DNA of 64,000 bases from Arthrobacter sp. efr-133-R2A-120 (GTDB lineage: Bacteria > Actinomycetota > Actinomycetes > Actinomycetales > Micrococcaceae): positions 55,899 through 119,898 of the forward strand of contig NZ_JARVRF010000028.1 of assembly GCF_030209835.1 (NCBI RefSeq), written 5' to 3'. The position numbers and the translations under genes are program-made. Shown piece by piece: positions 26,459 to 36,298 of the stretch. The notes under the pieces are model-generated. The model saw nothing but the letters and a program-made list of their open reading frames with translations. It searched no databases and had not been told where the DNA came from. Position 1 is the stretch's first letter, and the number at the start of each line of letters is the position of its first letter.

Positions 26459-28518
26459 CCTCCACGATTACTCCCGCAAGCACAGGACCGGCCGCCGGAA
26501 ATGCTGACGCCGGATCCGGCGTCGGGATTGCCGACGCACCGCGTCACTCGGCCGGCCCGTCAGCCCCCGGTGCCGCGCCCCGTTGGACGCGATACGCCTT
26601 TGGTCGGCAGCCCCGTTGGGTACGGCCGTCCGCCGCCGGGCTCCTCGTAGCCACAGCCTTCCTGTATCTTTGGAACCTCGCGGCTACCGGCTACGGAAAC
26701 TCCTTCTACGCCGCGGCCATCCAGGCCGGCACCAAGGACTGGACGGCGTTTCTGTTCGGTTCGCTCGACGCCGGCAACGCCATCACCGTGGACAAGCCCC
26801 CGGCGTCTTTGTGGATCCCCGCTTTGGTGGGCTGGATCTTCGGCTTCTCTCCCCTGAGCATGCTGGTTCCCGAGGCACTGATGGGCGTGGCCGCCGTCGG
26901 TTTCCTCTATTTGACGGTCAAGCGGGTCTCCGGACCAGGCGCTGGCTTGTTGGCCGGTGGGGCTTTGGCTCTGACGCCGGTGGCGGCGCTCATGTTCCGC
27001 TTCAACAACCCCGACGCCATGCTGACCCTGTGCCTGGTCCTGGCGGCGTACTTCACTACCCTTGCTATCGAACGCGCGGGCTGGAAATGGCTCGCCGCAG
27101 CCGGCGCCGTCGTGGGCCTCGCGTTCCTGAGCAAAATGCTGCAGGGATTCTTGATTGTTCCGGGCCTGGGACTCGCGTACCTCTGGGCCGCACCCACTCC
27201 GTTCAGGCGGAGGTTGCTGCACCTGCTCGGCGCATTGGCCGGTATCGCAGTAGTGGCGGGCAGCTACATCGTTCTTTTCCAGCTGACCCCGGCTTCGTCA
27301 CGGCCTTACATGGCCGGTTCGCAAACCAACAGCTTCCTGGAGCTGACCTTTGGCTACAACGGGCTGTCCCGCATCACAGGCTCGGGTGAAGGCACGCCCG
27401 GCGGGGGCGGCGCGGGCGCCCCTGCAGGAGGCAATCTCGGTGGCCTCGGCGCCTTCGGCGGCGGCGGTGGTGGCAACACTGGTTTCGGTGGAGCTGCCGG
27501 GATCACCCGCATGTTTGGCACTAGCTTCGGTGCTGAAGTCTCCTGGCTTCTCCCTGCTGCGCTGATTCTTCTGGCGGCTGGCCTGTGGTTCACCCGCCGG
27601 GAAGCGCGGGCCTCCCGTACCCGTGCCGCGCTCATCCTGTGGGGCGGTTGGCTTCTGGTCACGGCGGGCGTCTTCAGCTTCATGAGCGGCATCGTCCACC
27701 CCTACTACGCGGTAGCGCTCGCACCCGCAATCGCTGCCTTGGTGGGCATTGGCAGTGTTGAGCTGTGGCGTGGCCGCGGATATTGGCCGGCCAGGATCGT
27801 CCTGGCCGTGGTAATCCTCGGTAGTTCAGCGTGGTCCGCGGTCCTCCTGGGCCGCGATGCCTCATGGCTTCCGTGGTTGCGCATTCTGATCGTCGTCCTG
27901 GGAGTGGTGGCGGCCGCGGCAATCCTGCTTCGTCTCGACTCACTTCGCTTTGCCGGCCGCTTCCGGAATGCAGCGGCCGCGGCCGTCGTAGTTGTCTCGC
28001 TTCTGGCCGGCGGCCTCGGAACGGCAGCATGGACGCTCGCGACGGCGGCTACCGCGCACTCCGGTTCCATCCCGACGTCGGGTCCCACCGGCTCCGCCAT
28101 GGGCGGCTTCGGAAACCGCGCCGGAGGTTTCGGCGCAGCTGGTGGCGCGGGTCAGGCGGGAGGGCCCGGTTCCGAGGGAACGGCCGACGCCGGACTGACC
28201 GCGCTGCTGACGTCCACCACCACGAAATGGTCGGCGATCGTCTCCGGGGCCACCCAAGCCGCAAGCCTTGAGCTCGCCACGAACACGAACGTGATCGCGC
28301 TCGGGGGCTGGAACGGCGGCGATCCCTACCCGACGCTGGCACAGTTCCAGGACATGGTGGCCAAGGGACAGATCGGTTACTACATCGCAGGTGGAGGCAT
28401 GGGTGGCGGCGGCGGGTTCGGAGGCCAAGGTAGCAATTCCGAGGTAGCCTCCTGGGTACAGGCCAACTTCCAAGCCCAGACGGTGGGCAACTCCACCGTC
28501 TACAAGCTGACAAAGTAG
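26455..28518 (+). CDS. ArnT/PMT-like (GT39/GT83) membrane glycosyltransferase, first copy
   Basis: About 687 residues from ATG 26455. The first luminal loop has the acid-bearing NSFYAAAIQAG..DWTAFLFG..DAGNAITVDKPPAS pattern seen in actinobacterial ArnT-like proteins, and FRFNNPDAMLT follows. About eleven to twelve TM segments lie between ~60 and 530. Two Gly-rich inserts (~300-345 and ~545-580) are characteristic. The soluble C-terminus (~590-687) repeats in its paralogue. It should transfer a sugar from a polyprenyl-phosphate donor onto an extracytoplasmic acceptor. The acceptor is unknown. Confidence 0.85.
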   Translation: MTSTITPASTGPAAGNADAGSGVGIADAPRHSAGPSAPGAAPRWTRYAFGRQPRWVRPSAAGLLVATAFLYLWNLAATGYGNSFYAAAIQAGTKDWTAFLFGSLDAGNAITVDKPPASLWIPALVGWIFGFSPLSMLVPEALMGVAAVGFLYLTVKRVSGPGAGLLAGGALALTPVAALMFRFNNPDAMLTLCLVLAAYFTTLAIERAGWKWLAAAGAVVGLAFLSKMLQGFLIVPGLGLAYLWAAPTPFRRRLLHLLGALAGIAVVAGSYIVLFQLTPASSRPYMAGSQTNSFLELTFGYNGLSRITGSGEGTPGGGGAGAPAGGNLGGLGAFGGGGGGNTGFGGAAGITRMFGTSFGAEVSWLLPAALILLAAGLWFTRREARASRTRAALILWGGWLLVTAGVFSFMSGIVHPYYAVALAPAIAALVGIGSVELWRGRGYWPARIVLAVVILGSSAWSAVLLGRDASWLPWLRILIVVLGVVAAAAILLRLDSLRFAGRFRNAAAAAVVVVSLLAGGLGTAAWTLATAATAHSGSIPTSGPTGSAMGGFGNRAGGFGAAGGAGQAGGPGSEGTADAGLTALLTSTTTKWSAIVSGATQAASLELATNTNVIALGGWNGGDPYPTLAQFQDMVAKGQIGYYIAGGGMGGGGGFGGQGSNSEVASWVQANFQAQTVGNSTVYKLTK

Positions 28519-28524
28519 ATCCCG

Positions 28525-30594
28525 ATGACCACTTCCTATTCCACAGACACCGGTTCCAAGGCCGGTCAGTCGGCTCCGCCGTCGCGTTCGGTAGAGCCGC
28601 CGGAAGCGGCCGCTCCCAGGGGAGGGGGCGGCCGCGCCCGGGCCGGCGTGACCCGAAAGTCCCGCAGCAACCGTGGCCTGGGTGCCCTGCGGCACCGCGT
28701 GGAGCTCGGCATTGTGCTCATCGCAACCGCGGTCCTGTATCTCTGGAACCTCGGCGCTTCCGGCTGGGCCAATGCGTTCTATTCCGCGGCGGCCCAGGCC
28801 GGTTCGCAGAGTTGGACCGCGTGGTTCTTCGGATCCTCCGACGCCGCCAACTCCATCACGGTGGACAAGCCGCCGGCGTCGCTCTGGATCATGGACCTCT
28901 CGGTACGGATCTTCGGGCTGAACTCCTGGAGCATCCTGGTTCCCGAGGCGCTCATGGGCGTTGCCACTGCATGGCTGCTGTATCTGGCAGTCCGGCGAGC
29001 CGCGGTCCCCGCCAGCGGCGATCCACGGCTCGCCCACCGGGCCGGGCTGTTGGCCGCCGTCGTCATGGCCATCACCCCAGTAGCCACCCTCATTTTCCGG
29101 TTCAACAACCCGGATGCCCTGCTGGTGCTGCTCATGACGGCCGCCGGTTACGCCACGCTGCGGTCCATCCAGGACAACAAACTGCGCTGGCTCCTGTTTG
29201 CCGGGGTGTTCCTGGGTTTCGGCTTCCTGACCAAGCAACTCCAGGTCCTGCTGGTGGTTCCTGGATTTATCGTGGCGTACGTGGTTGCCGCGCAAGGTGG
29301 AGTGGGGCGTCGCCTGCTTCGGCTGCTTGCGGCGGGGGCGGCCATGGTGGTCTCGGCCGGCTGGTGGCTCGCCGTCGTCGAACTCATTCCGGCCAACATG
29401 CGGCCCTACATCGGCGGCTCCCAGAACAACTCCATCCTTGAACTGACGCTCGGTTACAACGGCCTGGGCAGGCTCAGCGGCCAGGAGACCGGCAGCGTCG
29501 GGGGCGGCAACGGCTGGGGAGTTCCCGGGCTGTTCCGGATGTTCAACAGCGAGTTCGGCGGCCAGATCGCGTGGTTGCTCCCCTCGGTGCTCATCCTCGG
29601 AGCGGGACTCCTGTGGCTGGGCCGCCGCGCCCCGCGCACGGATTCCGTCCGGGCTTCCGTGATCGTGTGGGGTTCGTGGGTGCTTGTCACCGGTCTCGTG
29701 TTCAGCTTCATGGCTGGCATCATCCACCCCTACTATGCGGTGGCGCTGGCCCCGGGCATAGCCGGGCTCGCGGGTCTGGGCGGGGTGCTTTTGTGGCAGC
29801 ATCGCGCACAGCTCGTCGCCGCGGTCATGCTCGCCATGGCAGTGGCCGCAGCAGGATTCACGGCCTTCGACCTCCTGGGCAGCACCACCGCCTATGGTCC
29901 GTTGCTGCGCTGGGCGGTGCTGTTGGGGGCACTGGCAGCCGCGGCCGGGGTGCTACTCTCGGGACGTTTCCCGTCCCGCATCCTTCAGCGCACGACGGCG
30001 GTGCTCGCCCTAGCGGCCTCCCTCGCCGGCCCCTTGGCGTACTCCATCTCAACCGCCTCCGTGACGCACAGCGGCGCAATCCCCAGTGCCGGTCCAACGA
30101 CTACATTTGGTGGCTTCGGCGGCTTTGGAGGCCGGGGCGGCTTCGGGCAAGGGGCCCAGAACACTCCTCCGCAAGCCCTCCAACAGCCGGGCGCCCAGGG
30201 CGGCGGCTTCGGCGGGAACCGGCAAGGCGGCGGCATGGGCGGCCTGCTTGGCGCCACCACGCCGTCGTCGGAAATGGTTGCCGCGCTGAAATCCGGCGCC
30301 TCGAACTACACGTGGGCGGCCGCCGTCGTAGGCTCCAACAACGCCGCCGGCTACCAACTGGCCACCGAACTGCCCGTGATGGCTGTGGGTGGCTTCAACG
30401 GCACGGACCCGTCCCCGACGCTCGAACAGTTCCAGCAGCTCGTGGCACAAGGCAAGATCCATTACTTCATCGCCGGGGGGACCATGCAGGCGAACAGCGG
30501 ATCGGACGCTCCTGCGCAGATCGAGCAATGGGTGGCTGCGAACTTCCAGTCACAGACCATCGGCGGGACCACGGTGTACGCACTGGCCGGCTGA
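28525..30594 (+). CDS. ArnT/PMT-like membrane glycosyltransferase, second copy
   Basis: 689 residues, a tandem paralogue of the preceding gene: the same loop (ANAFYSAAAQAG, NSITVDKPPAS), FRFNNPDALLV, the same TM plan, a Gly-rich region near ~510-560 and the same C-terminal domain (AVGGFNGTDPSPTLEQFQQL). It begins six bases after the first copy and is surely co-transcribed. Divergence between the copies is greatest in the Gly-rich inserts, so acceptor or donor preference may differ. Confidence 0.88.
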   Translation: MTTSYSTDTGSKAGQSAPPSRSVEPPEAAAPRGGGGRARAGVTRKSRSNRGLGALRHRVELGIVLIATAVLYLWNLGASGWANAFYSAAAQAGSQSWTAWFFGSSDAANSITVDKPPASLWIMDLSVRIFGLNSWSILVPEALMGVATAWLLYLAVRRAAVPASGDPRLAHRAGLLAAVVMAITPVATLIFRFNNPDALLVLLMTAAGYATLRSIQDNKLRWLLFAGVFLGFGFLTKQLQVLLVVPGFIVAYVVAAQGGVGRRLLRLLAAGAAMVVSAGWWLAVVELIPANMRPYIGGSQNNSILELTLGYNGLGRLSGQETGSVGGGNGWGVPGLFRMFNSEFGGQIAWLLPSVLILGAGLLWLGRRAPRTDSVRASVIVWGSWVLVTGLVFSFMAGIIHPYYAVALAPGIAGLAGLGGVLLWQHRAQLVAAVMLAMAVAAAGFTAFDLLGSTTAYGPLLRWAVLLGALAAAAGVLLSGRFPSRILQRTTAVLALAASLAGPLAYSISTASVTHSGAIPSAGPTTTFGGFGGFGGRGGFGQGAQNTPPQALQQPGAQGGGFGGNRQGGGMGGLLGATTPSSEMVAALKSGASNYTWAAAVVGSNNAAGYQLATELPVMAVGGFNGTDPSPTLEQFQQLVAQGKIHYFIAGGTMQANSGSDAPAQIEQWVAANFQSQTIGGTTVYALAG

Positions 30595-30601
30595 GGGGGC
30601 T

Positions 30602-30717
30602 GACCGAAGCACCCGGACGGGCTGTGGCAATGATCGCGGAGTAATCCGCAATCTGCCACAGCCCGTCTGTTGCCGTCTCCCTGCTCGGCTTTGTTGACGT
30701 AGAAGTCCTTGGCGCGG
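30602..30717 (-). pseudogene. Deleted remnant of a HAD-phosphatase / VOC gene pair
   Basis: On the minus strand this stretch encodes DGLWQIADYSAI, nearly identical to the C-terminus of the HAD phosphatase at 38595-39272. Bases 30690-30717 match the VOC gene at 39630-39657 at 27 of 28 positions (RAKDFYVNK). The two fragments are in the same order and orientation as the intact genes but in different frames, with almost everything between deleted. The HAD part can also fold as a hairpin: GACGGGCTGTGGCA (30616-30629) pairs with TGCCACAGCCCGTC (30654-30667), with GCGGA/TCCGC inside, and may now serve as the terminator of the ArnT operon. Confidence 0.8.
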
Positions 30718-30761
30718 CGGCTGAGGAGGCCCGAGGAAAAGTTTCAAAAAGACTCTTGTTT

Positions 30762-30775
30762 TGCAAACGTTTGCA
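30762..30775 (+). promoter_or_regulatory. LacI-type operator of the amino-sugar operon
   Basis: TGCAAACGTTTGCA is a perfect 14-base palindrome with the central CG typical of LacI/GalR operators. It lies 61 bases before the first gene of an operon whose last gene encodes a LacI-family protein, so autoregulated repression is the natural reading. I could not fix the promoter boxes with confidence. Confidence 0.8.
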
Positions 30776-30836
30776 GAGAAAAGTGGACGCCACTGCAGAT
30801 CCCATTTCCAAGCTTTCGTCGCATCAAGGAGCATGT

Positions 30837-32369
30837 ATGTATTTCGCCGACTGGCTCGTTTTAGGGGCCTACTTCGTGGTCATGATAGGGATCGGCTGGT
30901 GGGCCAAGAGCCGAGTGAAAAACGCCGCGGACTTCTTCACAGCCGGTGGGAAGATGCCGTGGTGGCTGGCGGGGATTTCCCACCACATGTCCGGCTATTC
31001 GGCTGCTGTCTTCGTGGCCTACGCCGCCATCGCCTACACCACCGGTTTCGCACTGTACGTGTGGTGGGCGCTTACGATCACCATCGCCTGCCTTGTTGGC
31101 GCTGTCTTCTTCGCCCCGCGCTGGCCGCGACTGAGGCAGCGTTTGGGAATCATCTCCCCGCTCGAATACCTGGCTACCCGTTACAACCTACCCGCGCAGC
31201 AAGTACTGGCTTGGTCCGGTGCCGCATTGAAAGTCTTCGATGTTGCGGCCAAGTGGGCGGCCAGCGCGATCCTCCTGAACGTGTTCGCCGGGGTTCCGAT
31301 TGCAGTTGGCATCCTGATCGTCGGCGGGGTCACGCTCATCTATTCGACCATTGGCGGCTTGTGGGCGGATGCCTTGACGGATATGGGCCAGTTCATCATC
31401 CAGTCCGTAGCGGGCGTTGCGATGCTCATCTTCGCGGTGGCCAAGCTTGGGGGCGTTTCCTCGATCGCGGGAATCTGGTCCCGGCTGCCGGCCTCCCACT
31501 CGCAGCCATTCGCCGGGGACTACACCATCGGATTCTTCCTCGCCTATTGCCTGATCAGCACGATTTCCTACAACGGCGGAACCTGGAATCTGGCTCAACG
31601 CTTCATTGCGGCCCCATCCGGCTCAGCGGCCCGCAAATCGGTCCTGCTTTCGGGCGGACTATATCTCGTGTGGCCACTGGTGCTTTTCTTCCCCATGTGG
31701 GCCGCGCCGCTGATCCTGCCCAATCTGACGCACCCGGATCAGGCTTATGCGCTTCTGACCCAGCAGCTGCTGCCGGCCGGCCTCGTCGGCTTGGTCGTCG
31801 CCGGAATGTTCTCACACACCATGGCCATGACCTCTTCGGACGCCAACGCGATTTCCGCCGTCGTCATCCGGGACATCATCCCTGCGTTGCGCGGTTCCCG
31901 GCAGCCGCTGACTTCGCGTGCGGAACTACTGGGTGGCCGGATTTCCACGTTCCTGTTCATCGGATTGTCCATGGTCATTGCCCTGAGCGCGGATTCATTC
32001 GGCGGCGTCCTGGGCCTGATAATCCTCTGGTTCGGGGCCTTGGTAGGGCCGATCGCCGTTCCCATGCTGCTCGGGATGTTGCGACCATTCCGGCGCTGCG
32101 GGCCCTCTGCGGCATTGTTCTCCTGGGCCACCGGTTTGATCGTTTTCGCACTCGCAAAGTACGCTTTGGCCGCTCCGATCGCGAGCCTGGGCACGGCCAG
32201 TGCACAGACGATCAACGTGGCCGCCCCCGTGCTTGCGTCCGCAATCGTCTATTGCGTCTTCGGCTGGCTGCGCCCTTGGCACAACGAAGCATCGGACGCC
32301 CTTGTCGAGTCCCTTGACCGTGACCTCGAGCCGGCTACATCGCTTCCAGTTGAAAGCACCGTGGCATGA
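30837..32369 (+). CDS. Sodium:solute symporter (SSS family)
   Basis: About 510 residues from ATG 30837 (AAGGAG five bases upstream; the longer frame reaches back through the operator). About 13 TM segments in the LeuT-like SSS arrangement, with NAADFFTAGGKMPWWLAGIS near the start and the SSS signature region around FSHTMAMTSSDANAIS. The family transports sugars, sialic acid, amino acids and vitamins with sodium. From its operon the substrate is probably an amino sugar or a derivative of one. Confidence 0.88.
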   Translation: MYFADWLVLGAYFVVMIGIGWWAKSRVKNAADFFTAGGKMPWWLAGISHHMSGYSAAVFVAYAAIAYTTGFALYVWWALTITIACLVGAVFFAPRWPRLRQRLGIISPLEYLATRYNLPAQQVLAWSGAALKVFDVAAKWAASAILLNVFAGVPIAVGILIVGGVTLIYSTIGGLWADALTDMGQFIIQSVAGVAMLIFAVAKLGGVSSIAGIWSRLPASHSQPFAGDYTIGFFLAYCLISTISYNGGTWNLAQRFIAAPSGSAARKSVLLSGGLYLVWPLVLFFPMWAAPLILPNLTHPDQAYALLTQQLLPAGLVGLVVAGMFSHTMAMTSSDANAISAVVIRDIIPALRGSRQPLTSRAELLGGRISTFLFIGLSMVIALSADSFGGVLGLIILWFGALVGPIAVPMLLGMLRPFRRCGPSAALFSWATGLIVFALAKYALAAPIASLGTASAQTINVAAPVLASAIVYCVFGWLRPWHNEASDALVESLDRDLEPATSLPVESTVA

Positions 32370-33631
32370 GCGCAACCGCTTCCGAAATACGGGATCAGCT
32401 CCTCAAGGGCATCCTCCCTTGGTGGCTCGAGAACGGAGTCGACAGGAAAGACGGCGGGGTTTTCACGTGCTTTTCCAACTCGGGGCGATTGCTTTCGAAC
32501 GAAAAATATACGTGGTCCCAAGGCCGCTGGGCTTGGCTCTGCTCAAGGATTGCGCTGGACAGCGAGGCCGGAATCATCGGGGAAGATCCCCAGCTGTGGG
32601 CAACCCTGTCGATTGAAACCGCCAGGTTCATCCAGGCACACGCCATCCTGGACGGCAGCGTGACGGCATACCGCACATCGGCTGAGGGGCAGGCCCTGCC
32701 CTCCGGGCCGCAAGGGGAGATCGCAGTCAGCGTACTCTCTGACCTCTTTGCGGTCCTGGGCCTGGCGGGTGCAGCCCGGCTTCCCCAAGCCGCACACCGG
32801 GAACGTGAAGAGTGGCTGCAATCAGCCCATGCGCTTCTGGCACATGCCGAAGAAATGATCGAGGCCCGGAGCGCTCCGTCCGAGCCGTACCCCGTCCGGG
32901 CAGGATTCAAGGACGCGGCCGGGCTGATGCTGCTACTGAATGTGGGCGCCCAGTTGCACTTGGCCAGCGGCTCGGCTGAAAGCGCGGAAACAGCCGGCGC
33001 AGCACTTTCCCAGCTCCTCGGAGACGGAAACTCTGAAAGCATGTGGAAGGCCGACACCTGGTGGGAATACCGGCCGGACAGCAGCGATGACCTGGACACG
33101 CTCCTGGCCCGCCACCGCACCCCCGGCCACCTGCTGGAGATGCTGTGGATGGTCATGGAGGCCGTCGACATGATGCCTGAACTTGCGCCCCGGATTCCGG
33201 ATTGGCTACCGGACCTTGCCGTGCGCGCTCTGGAGACCGGCTGGGATGACCAGCACGGCGGCGTCGTCCGATACGTCGACAGCACTGGAGATGAACCGCG
33301 GGGCAGGCTCTTCGGCAACGACCCCTACGAAACTTTGGTGACCCAAACATGGGACACCAAACTGTGGTGGGTCCAGGTGGAGGCACTCTACGCAACCAGG
33401 CTGCTCGCCGAGCGTTTCGGGCGTCCGGACCTCCTGGACTGGCATGAGCGGATCTGGTCCTACACCCTCAACACCTTTCCGGACCCCTCCGGCCAGGAGT
33501 GGCTGCAAATACGCGACCGCGAAGGGAAGCCGCTCGACAAGGTGGTGGCGCTGCCAGTCAAAGACCCCTTCCATATAGCCCGATCACTCCTCCTGACCAC
33601 TGAACTAGAAACCCGAAGGACACACACGTGA
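32366..33631 (+). CDS. AGE-family epimerase/isomerase (N-acylglucosamine 2-epimerase-like)
   Basis: 421 residues forming an (alpha/alpha)6 barrel. Typical motifs are WSQGRWAWLCS (~50-60), the RHRTPGHLLEMLW histidine region (~249-261) and the late TWDTKLWW histidine/trp region. AGE enzymes interconvert free N-acetylmannosamine and N-acetylglucosamine or related aldose/ketose pairs; the operon supports an N-acyl amino sugar. It overlaps its neighbours on both sides by four bases. Confidence 0.85.
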   Translation: MSATASEIRDQLLKGILPWWLENGVDRKDGGVFTCFSNSGRLLSNEKYTWSQGRWAWLCSRIALDSEAGIIGEDPQLWATLSIETARFIQAHAILDGSVTAYRTSAEGQALPSGPQGEIAVSVLSDLFAVLGLAGAARLPQAAHREREEWLQSAHALLAHAEEMIEARSAPSEPYPVRAGFKDAAGLMLLLNVGAQLHLASGSAESAETAGAALSQLLGDGNSESMWKADTWWEYRPDSSDDLDTLLARHRTPGHLLEMLWMVMEAVDMMPELAPRIPDWLPDLAVRALETGWDDQHGGVVRYVDSTGDEPRGRLFGNDPYETLVTQTWDTKLWWVQVEALYATRLLAERFGRPDLLDWHERIWSYTLNTFPDPSGQEWLQIRDREGKPLDKVVALPVKDPFHIARSLLLTTELETRRTHT

Positions 33632-34377
33632 CAGCACTGACCATTTACACCCCCGCCGTTTCCACACACCCTGACCGGGCCGCGCTGGGGAAACACGCAG
33701 GCGCGCATGCAGCGGAAACGCTGCGCAAGGCGCTCCGGAACCAGCGGGAAGTCCGGCTGATGCTCGCAGCAGCTCCCAGCCAGGAGGCAACGCTTCAGGC
33801 GCTCGTCCAGGAGCCCGGCATCGACTGGAGCCGCATAACGTGTTTCCACATGGACGACTACCTCGCGCTCGAGGCCGACGCACCCCAAGGATTCGGAAAC
33901 TGGCTGCAACGCACGTTCTTCAGCCACGTTCCGCCGACCACCTTTCACCGCATCGATCCGGGGAACCCCGCCGAAGAGGAAGCGCAGCGCTATGGCACGC
34001 TGATGGGCCAAGATCCGTTTGACCTCGTCCTGCTCGGCTTGGGCGTCAACGGCCATCTTGCCTTCAACGATCCCCCGGCCGACCTCGCCGACCCGCTGCC
34101 CGCCCGCGTCATCAACCTGGACCAGGTAAGCCGCCAGCAACAGGTGGACGAAGGGCACTTCGCAAGTTTCGACGACGTTCCGCAGCGCGCCATCACGGTC
34201 TCCATCCCGCGGTTGTTGCACGCGTCCGAAATCATCGCTTCCGTTCCCGGCCATGCCAAAAGGATGGCCGTCCACAACGCCCTGAGCCAGCCGGTCAGCG
34301 GAGACCACCCCGGTACGGCGTTGCGCACCCACCCCAACGTCACCATCTACCTCGACGCCGAATCCGATCCGCGATGA
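33628..34377 (+). CDS. nagB: Glucosamine-6-phosphate deaminase family protein
   Basis: 249 residues of the NagB/RpiA/phosphogluconolactonase fold. HMDDYLAL (~73-80) holds the catalytic aspartate, LGLGVNGHLAFNDP (~137-150) the histidine motif (Asn in place of the E. coli Asp, as also in Bacillus NagB), and SVPGHAKRMAV the phosphate-binding lysine region. It converts glucosamine-6-phosphate to fructose-6-phosphate and ammonia; galactosamine-6-phosphate is an alternative. GTG 33628 overlaps the previous stop by four bases. Confidence 0.85.
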   Translation: MTALTIYTPAVSTHPDRAALGKHAGAHAAETLRKALRNQREVRLMLAAAPSQEATLQALVQEPGIDWSRITCFHMDDYLALEADAPQGFGNWLQRTFFSHVPPTTFHRIDPGNPAEEEAQRYGTLMGQDPFDLVLLGLGVNGHLAFNDPPADLADPLPARVINLDQVSRQQQVDEGHFASFDDVPQRAITVSIPRLLHASEIIASVPGHAKRMAVHNALSQPVSGDHPGTALRTHPNVTIYLDAESDPR

Positions 34378-35138
34378 ACTCAAATGAGCAGCTGTCGCAG
34401 GACTACCTCGGAAAAATCACCGAACTCCTCGGGCGGATCCGCCTGGAAGAAGCCGAAAACATCAGCGTCGCCGCGGACATTCTCGCGGCCCAGGTAGCCA
34501 AGGACGAACTGGTCCACATCTACGGCCCCGGCGGTCATTCGAACCTGGCAAGCCAGGAAGTGTTCTTCCGGGCAGGCGGGCTTATGCACGTTTCAGCCAT
34601 TTTGGACGAAGGCACCCTGCTCTCCAGCGGCGCCCTCCGCTCAATGGCCATGGAGCGGACTCCGGGTTACGGCCGGATCGTCATCGAGGACGCCGGCCTC
34701 GGACCAGGGGACGTCCTCATCCTGGTCAACGCCTACGGCATCAATAGCGCGCTTATCGACGCGGCCCTGACGGCACGCGAACTGTCCGTCAAGACCATCG
34801 GCGTTTCCTCGCGGGAGCACGCAGAGGAAACAGCCCGTGACCACCCCGCACGGCATCCACAGAAGCTGAACCTGCACGACGTCGTCGACCACCACATCGA
34901 CACGAAGGTTCCGGTCGGAGACGCCGTCATGAAGGTCCCCGGGGCAAAGGAAAAAACGGCCGCCGTGTCCACGTTCGCCAACGCCTTCACCCTGAACTTG
35001 CTCATGATGTCCGCCATCAGCAAGCTGAACGAAATCGGCGTTGAGCCGCCATTGTGGCGATCGGGAAATGCTCCCGGCGGGGACGAAGCCAACCAGCAAT
35101 TCATTTCACGTTTCAAAGGACGGGTACACAAGCTGTGA
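34374..35138 (+). CDS. SIS-domain sugar isomerase-like protein
   Basis: 254 residues with one SIS domain (~30-190): LVHIYGPGGHSNLASQEVFF binds the phosphate, and LGPGDVLILVNAYGINSALI forms the second half. It resembles the stand-alone sugar isomerase domain proteins (UPF0309-like) rather than GlmS or MurQ. Its likely substrate is a phosphorylated amino or keto sugar. The reaction is not known. ATG and GTG overlaps join it to nagB and nagA. Confidence 0.75.
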   Translation: MNSNEQLSQDYLGKITELLGRIRLEEAENISVAADILAAQVAKDELVHIYGPGGHSNLASQEVFFRAGGLMHVSAILDEGTLLSSGALRSMAMERTPGYGRIVIEDAGLGPGDVLILVNAYGINSALIDAALTARELSVKTIGVSSREHAEETARDHPARHPQKLNLHDVVDHHIDTKVPVGDAVMKVPGAKEKTAAVSTFANAFTLNLLMMSAISKLNEIGVEPPLWRSGNAPGGDEANQQFISRFKGRVHKL

Positions 35139-36298
35139 CACAGCCCAAAACGATTGTGGGCAAAGACCCCCACCGAGGGATCAATCTGGAAATCGCCTAC
35201 GACACGACCATCCTGTCTGTGCGGGAGATCGACCCTGACCAAGGGCTGCCCGTCATCGCACCGGGATTTATCGATGGCCAGGTCAACGGTTACGGCGGAT
35301 TCGACGTCAACGCCGCTGACGTCAGCCCGCAAACCATCATCAACATGAGCGCCGAGCTGGCGAAGCTGGGCGTCACGACGTGGGTGCCGACCATTGTGAC
35401 AGCGTCGGAGGAGGCCATCACCGGCGCGCTCGAGCAGATCAACCGGGCCCGCGAAATTGATCCAAGCACCAGGGCAGCTATCCCCTGCGTCCACATCGAG
35501 GGCCCCTTCATCTCGGACCAGGATGGTCCCCGGGGCGTCCACGATGCAGGATTCGTTCGCCCCTTGGACGTCCAGGAGGTCCGGCGCTGGCTTCGCGCAA
35601 GCGGAATGGTCGGTATCGTCACCGTCTCCCCGCACACGCCCGATGCGCCTGCCCAGATCGCGCAAATCCGCGAACTCGGCGTCGAAGTGGCCATCGGACA
35701 CACGCACGCGAGTCCTGGACAAATCGCGGCTGCCGTCACCGCGGGAGCCCGCCTGGCGACCCATCTGGGCAACGGCATAGCGACCATGCTGCCCAGACAC
35801 CCTAATGCCCTGTGGACTCAACTGGCGGACGATCGCCTCACGGCGGGACTCATAGCGGACGGCCACCACTTGCCCAGCGATACGCTGAAAGTGATGATCA
35901 GGGCAAAGACCCCCGAACGCGCTTATCTGGTGTCGGACAGCACTGCACTGGCCGGTAGCGAGCCTGGCCGCCACAGTACTTCCGTGGGCGGCCTGGTGGA
36001 TCTTGCCCCTGACGGAAGGCTCTCCCACGTGGGCACGGATCTGCTCGCAGGGGCCGCCGCTACCCTGCCGGACGGTTTCCGCAACGTGATCCACGACGTC
36101 GGCCTGGATCTACCGGAAGCCCTCAAAATGGTGACGTCCACTCCCGCTCGGGTGATCCCCGGCACCCGGCCGGGGCTCGGCCACCTTCGAGTCGGTTCCC
36201 CGGCAGATTTTGTCCTGATCACCGGGGAAGGACCCGAAGCGGGGACCATTACCGAGGTTGTCCAGCACGGCCGGAAAGTATCGGGCGGACCGGAATGA
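35135..36298 (+). CDS. nagA: N-acetylglucosamine-6-phosphate deacetylase
   Basis: 387 residues, amidohydrolase superfamily. PGFIDGQVNGYGGFDVN (~48-64), HIEGPFISDQDGPRGVHD with the metal glutamate, VSPHTPDA, the metal histidine GHTHAS, THLGNGI and the catalytic aspartate VSDSTALAG. GTG 35135 overlaps the SIS-gene stop by four bases; the longer frame extends uselessly into that gene. It removes the acetyl group before NagB acts. It also supplies the step missing from the sialic-acid locus at the left of the window. Confidence 0.9.
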   Translation: MTQPKTIVGKDPHRGINLEIAYDTTILSVREIDPDQGLPVIAPGFIDGQVNGYGGFDVNAADVSPQTIINMSAELAKLGVTTWVPTIVTASEEAITGALEQINRAREIDPSTRAAIPCVHIEGPFISDQDGPRGVHDAGFVRPLDVQEVRRWLRASGMVGIVTVSPHTPDAPAQIAQIRELGVEVAIGHTHASPGQIAAAVTAGARLATHLGNGIATMLPRHPNALWTQLADDRLTAGLIADGHHLPSDTLKVMIRAKTPERAYLVSDSTALAGSEPGRHSTSVGGLVDLAPDGRLSHVGTDLLAGAAATLPDGFRNVIHDVGLDLPEALKMVTSTPARVIPGTRPGLGHLRVGSPADFVLITGEGPEAGTITEVVQHGRKVSGGPE

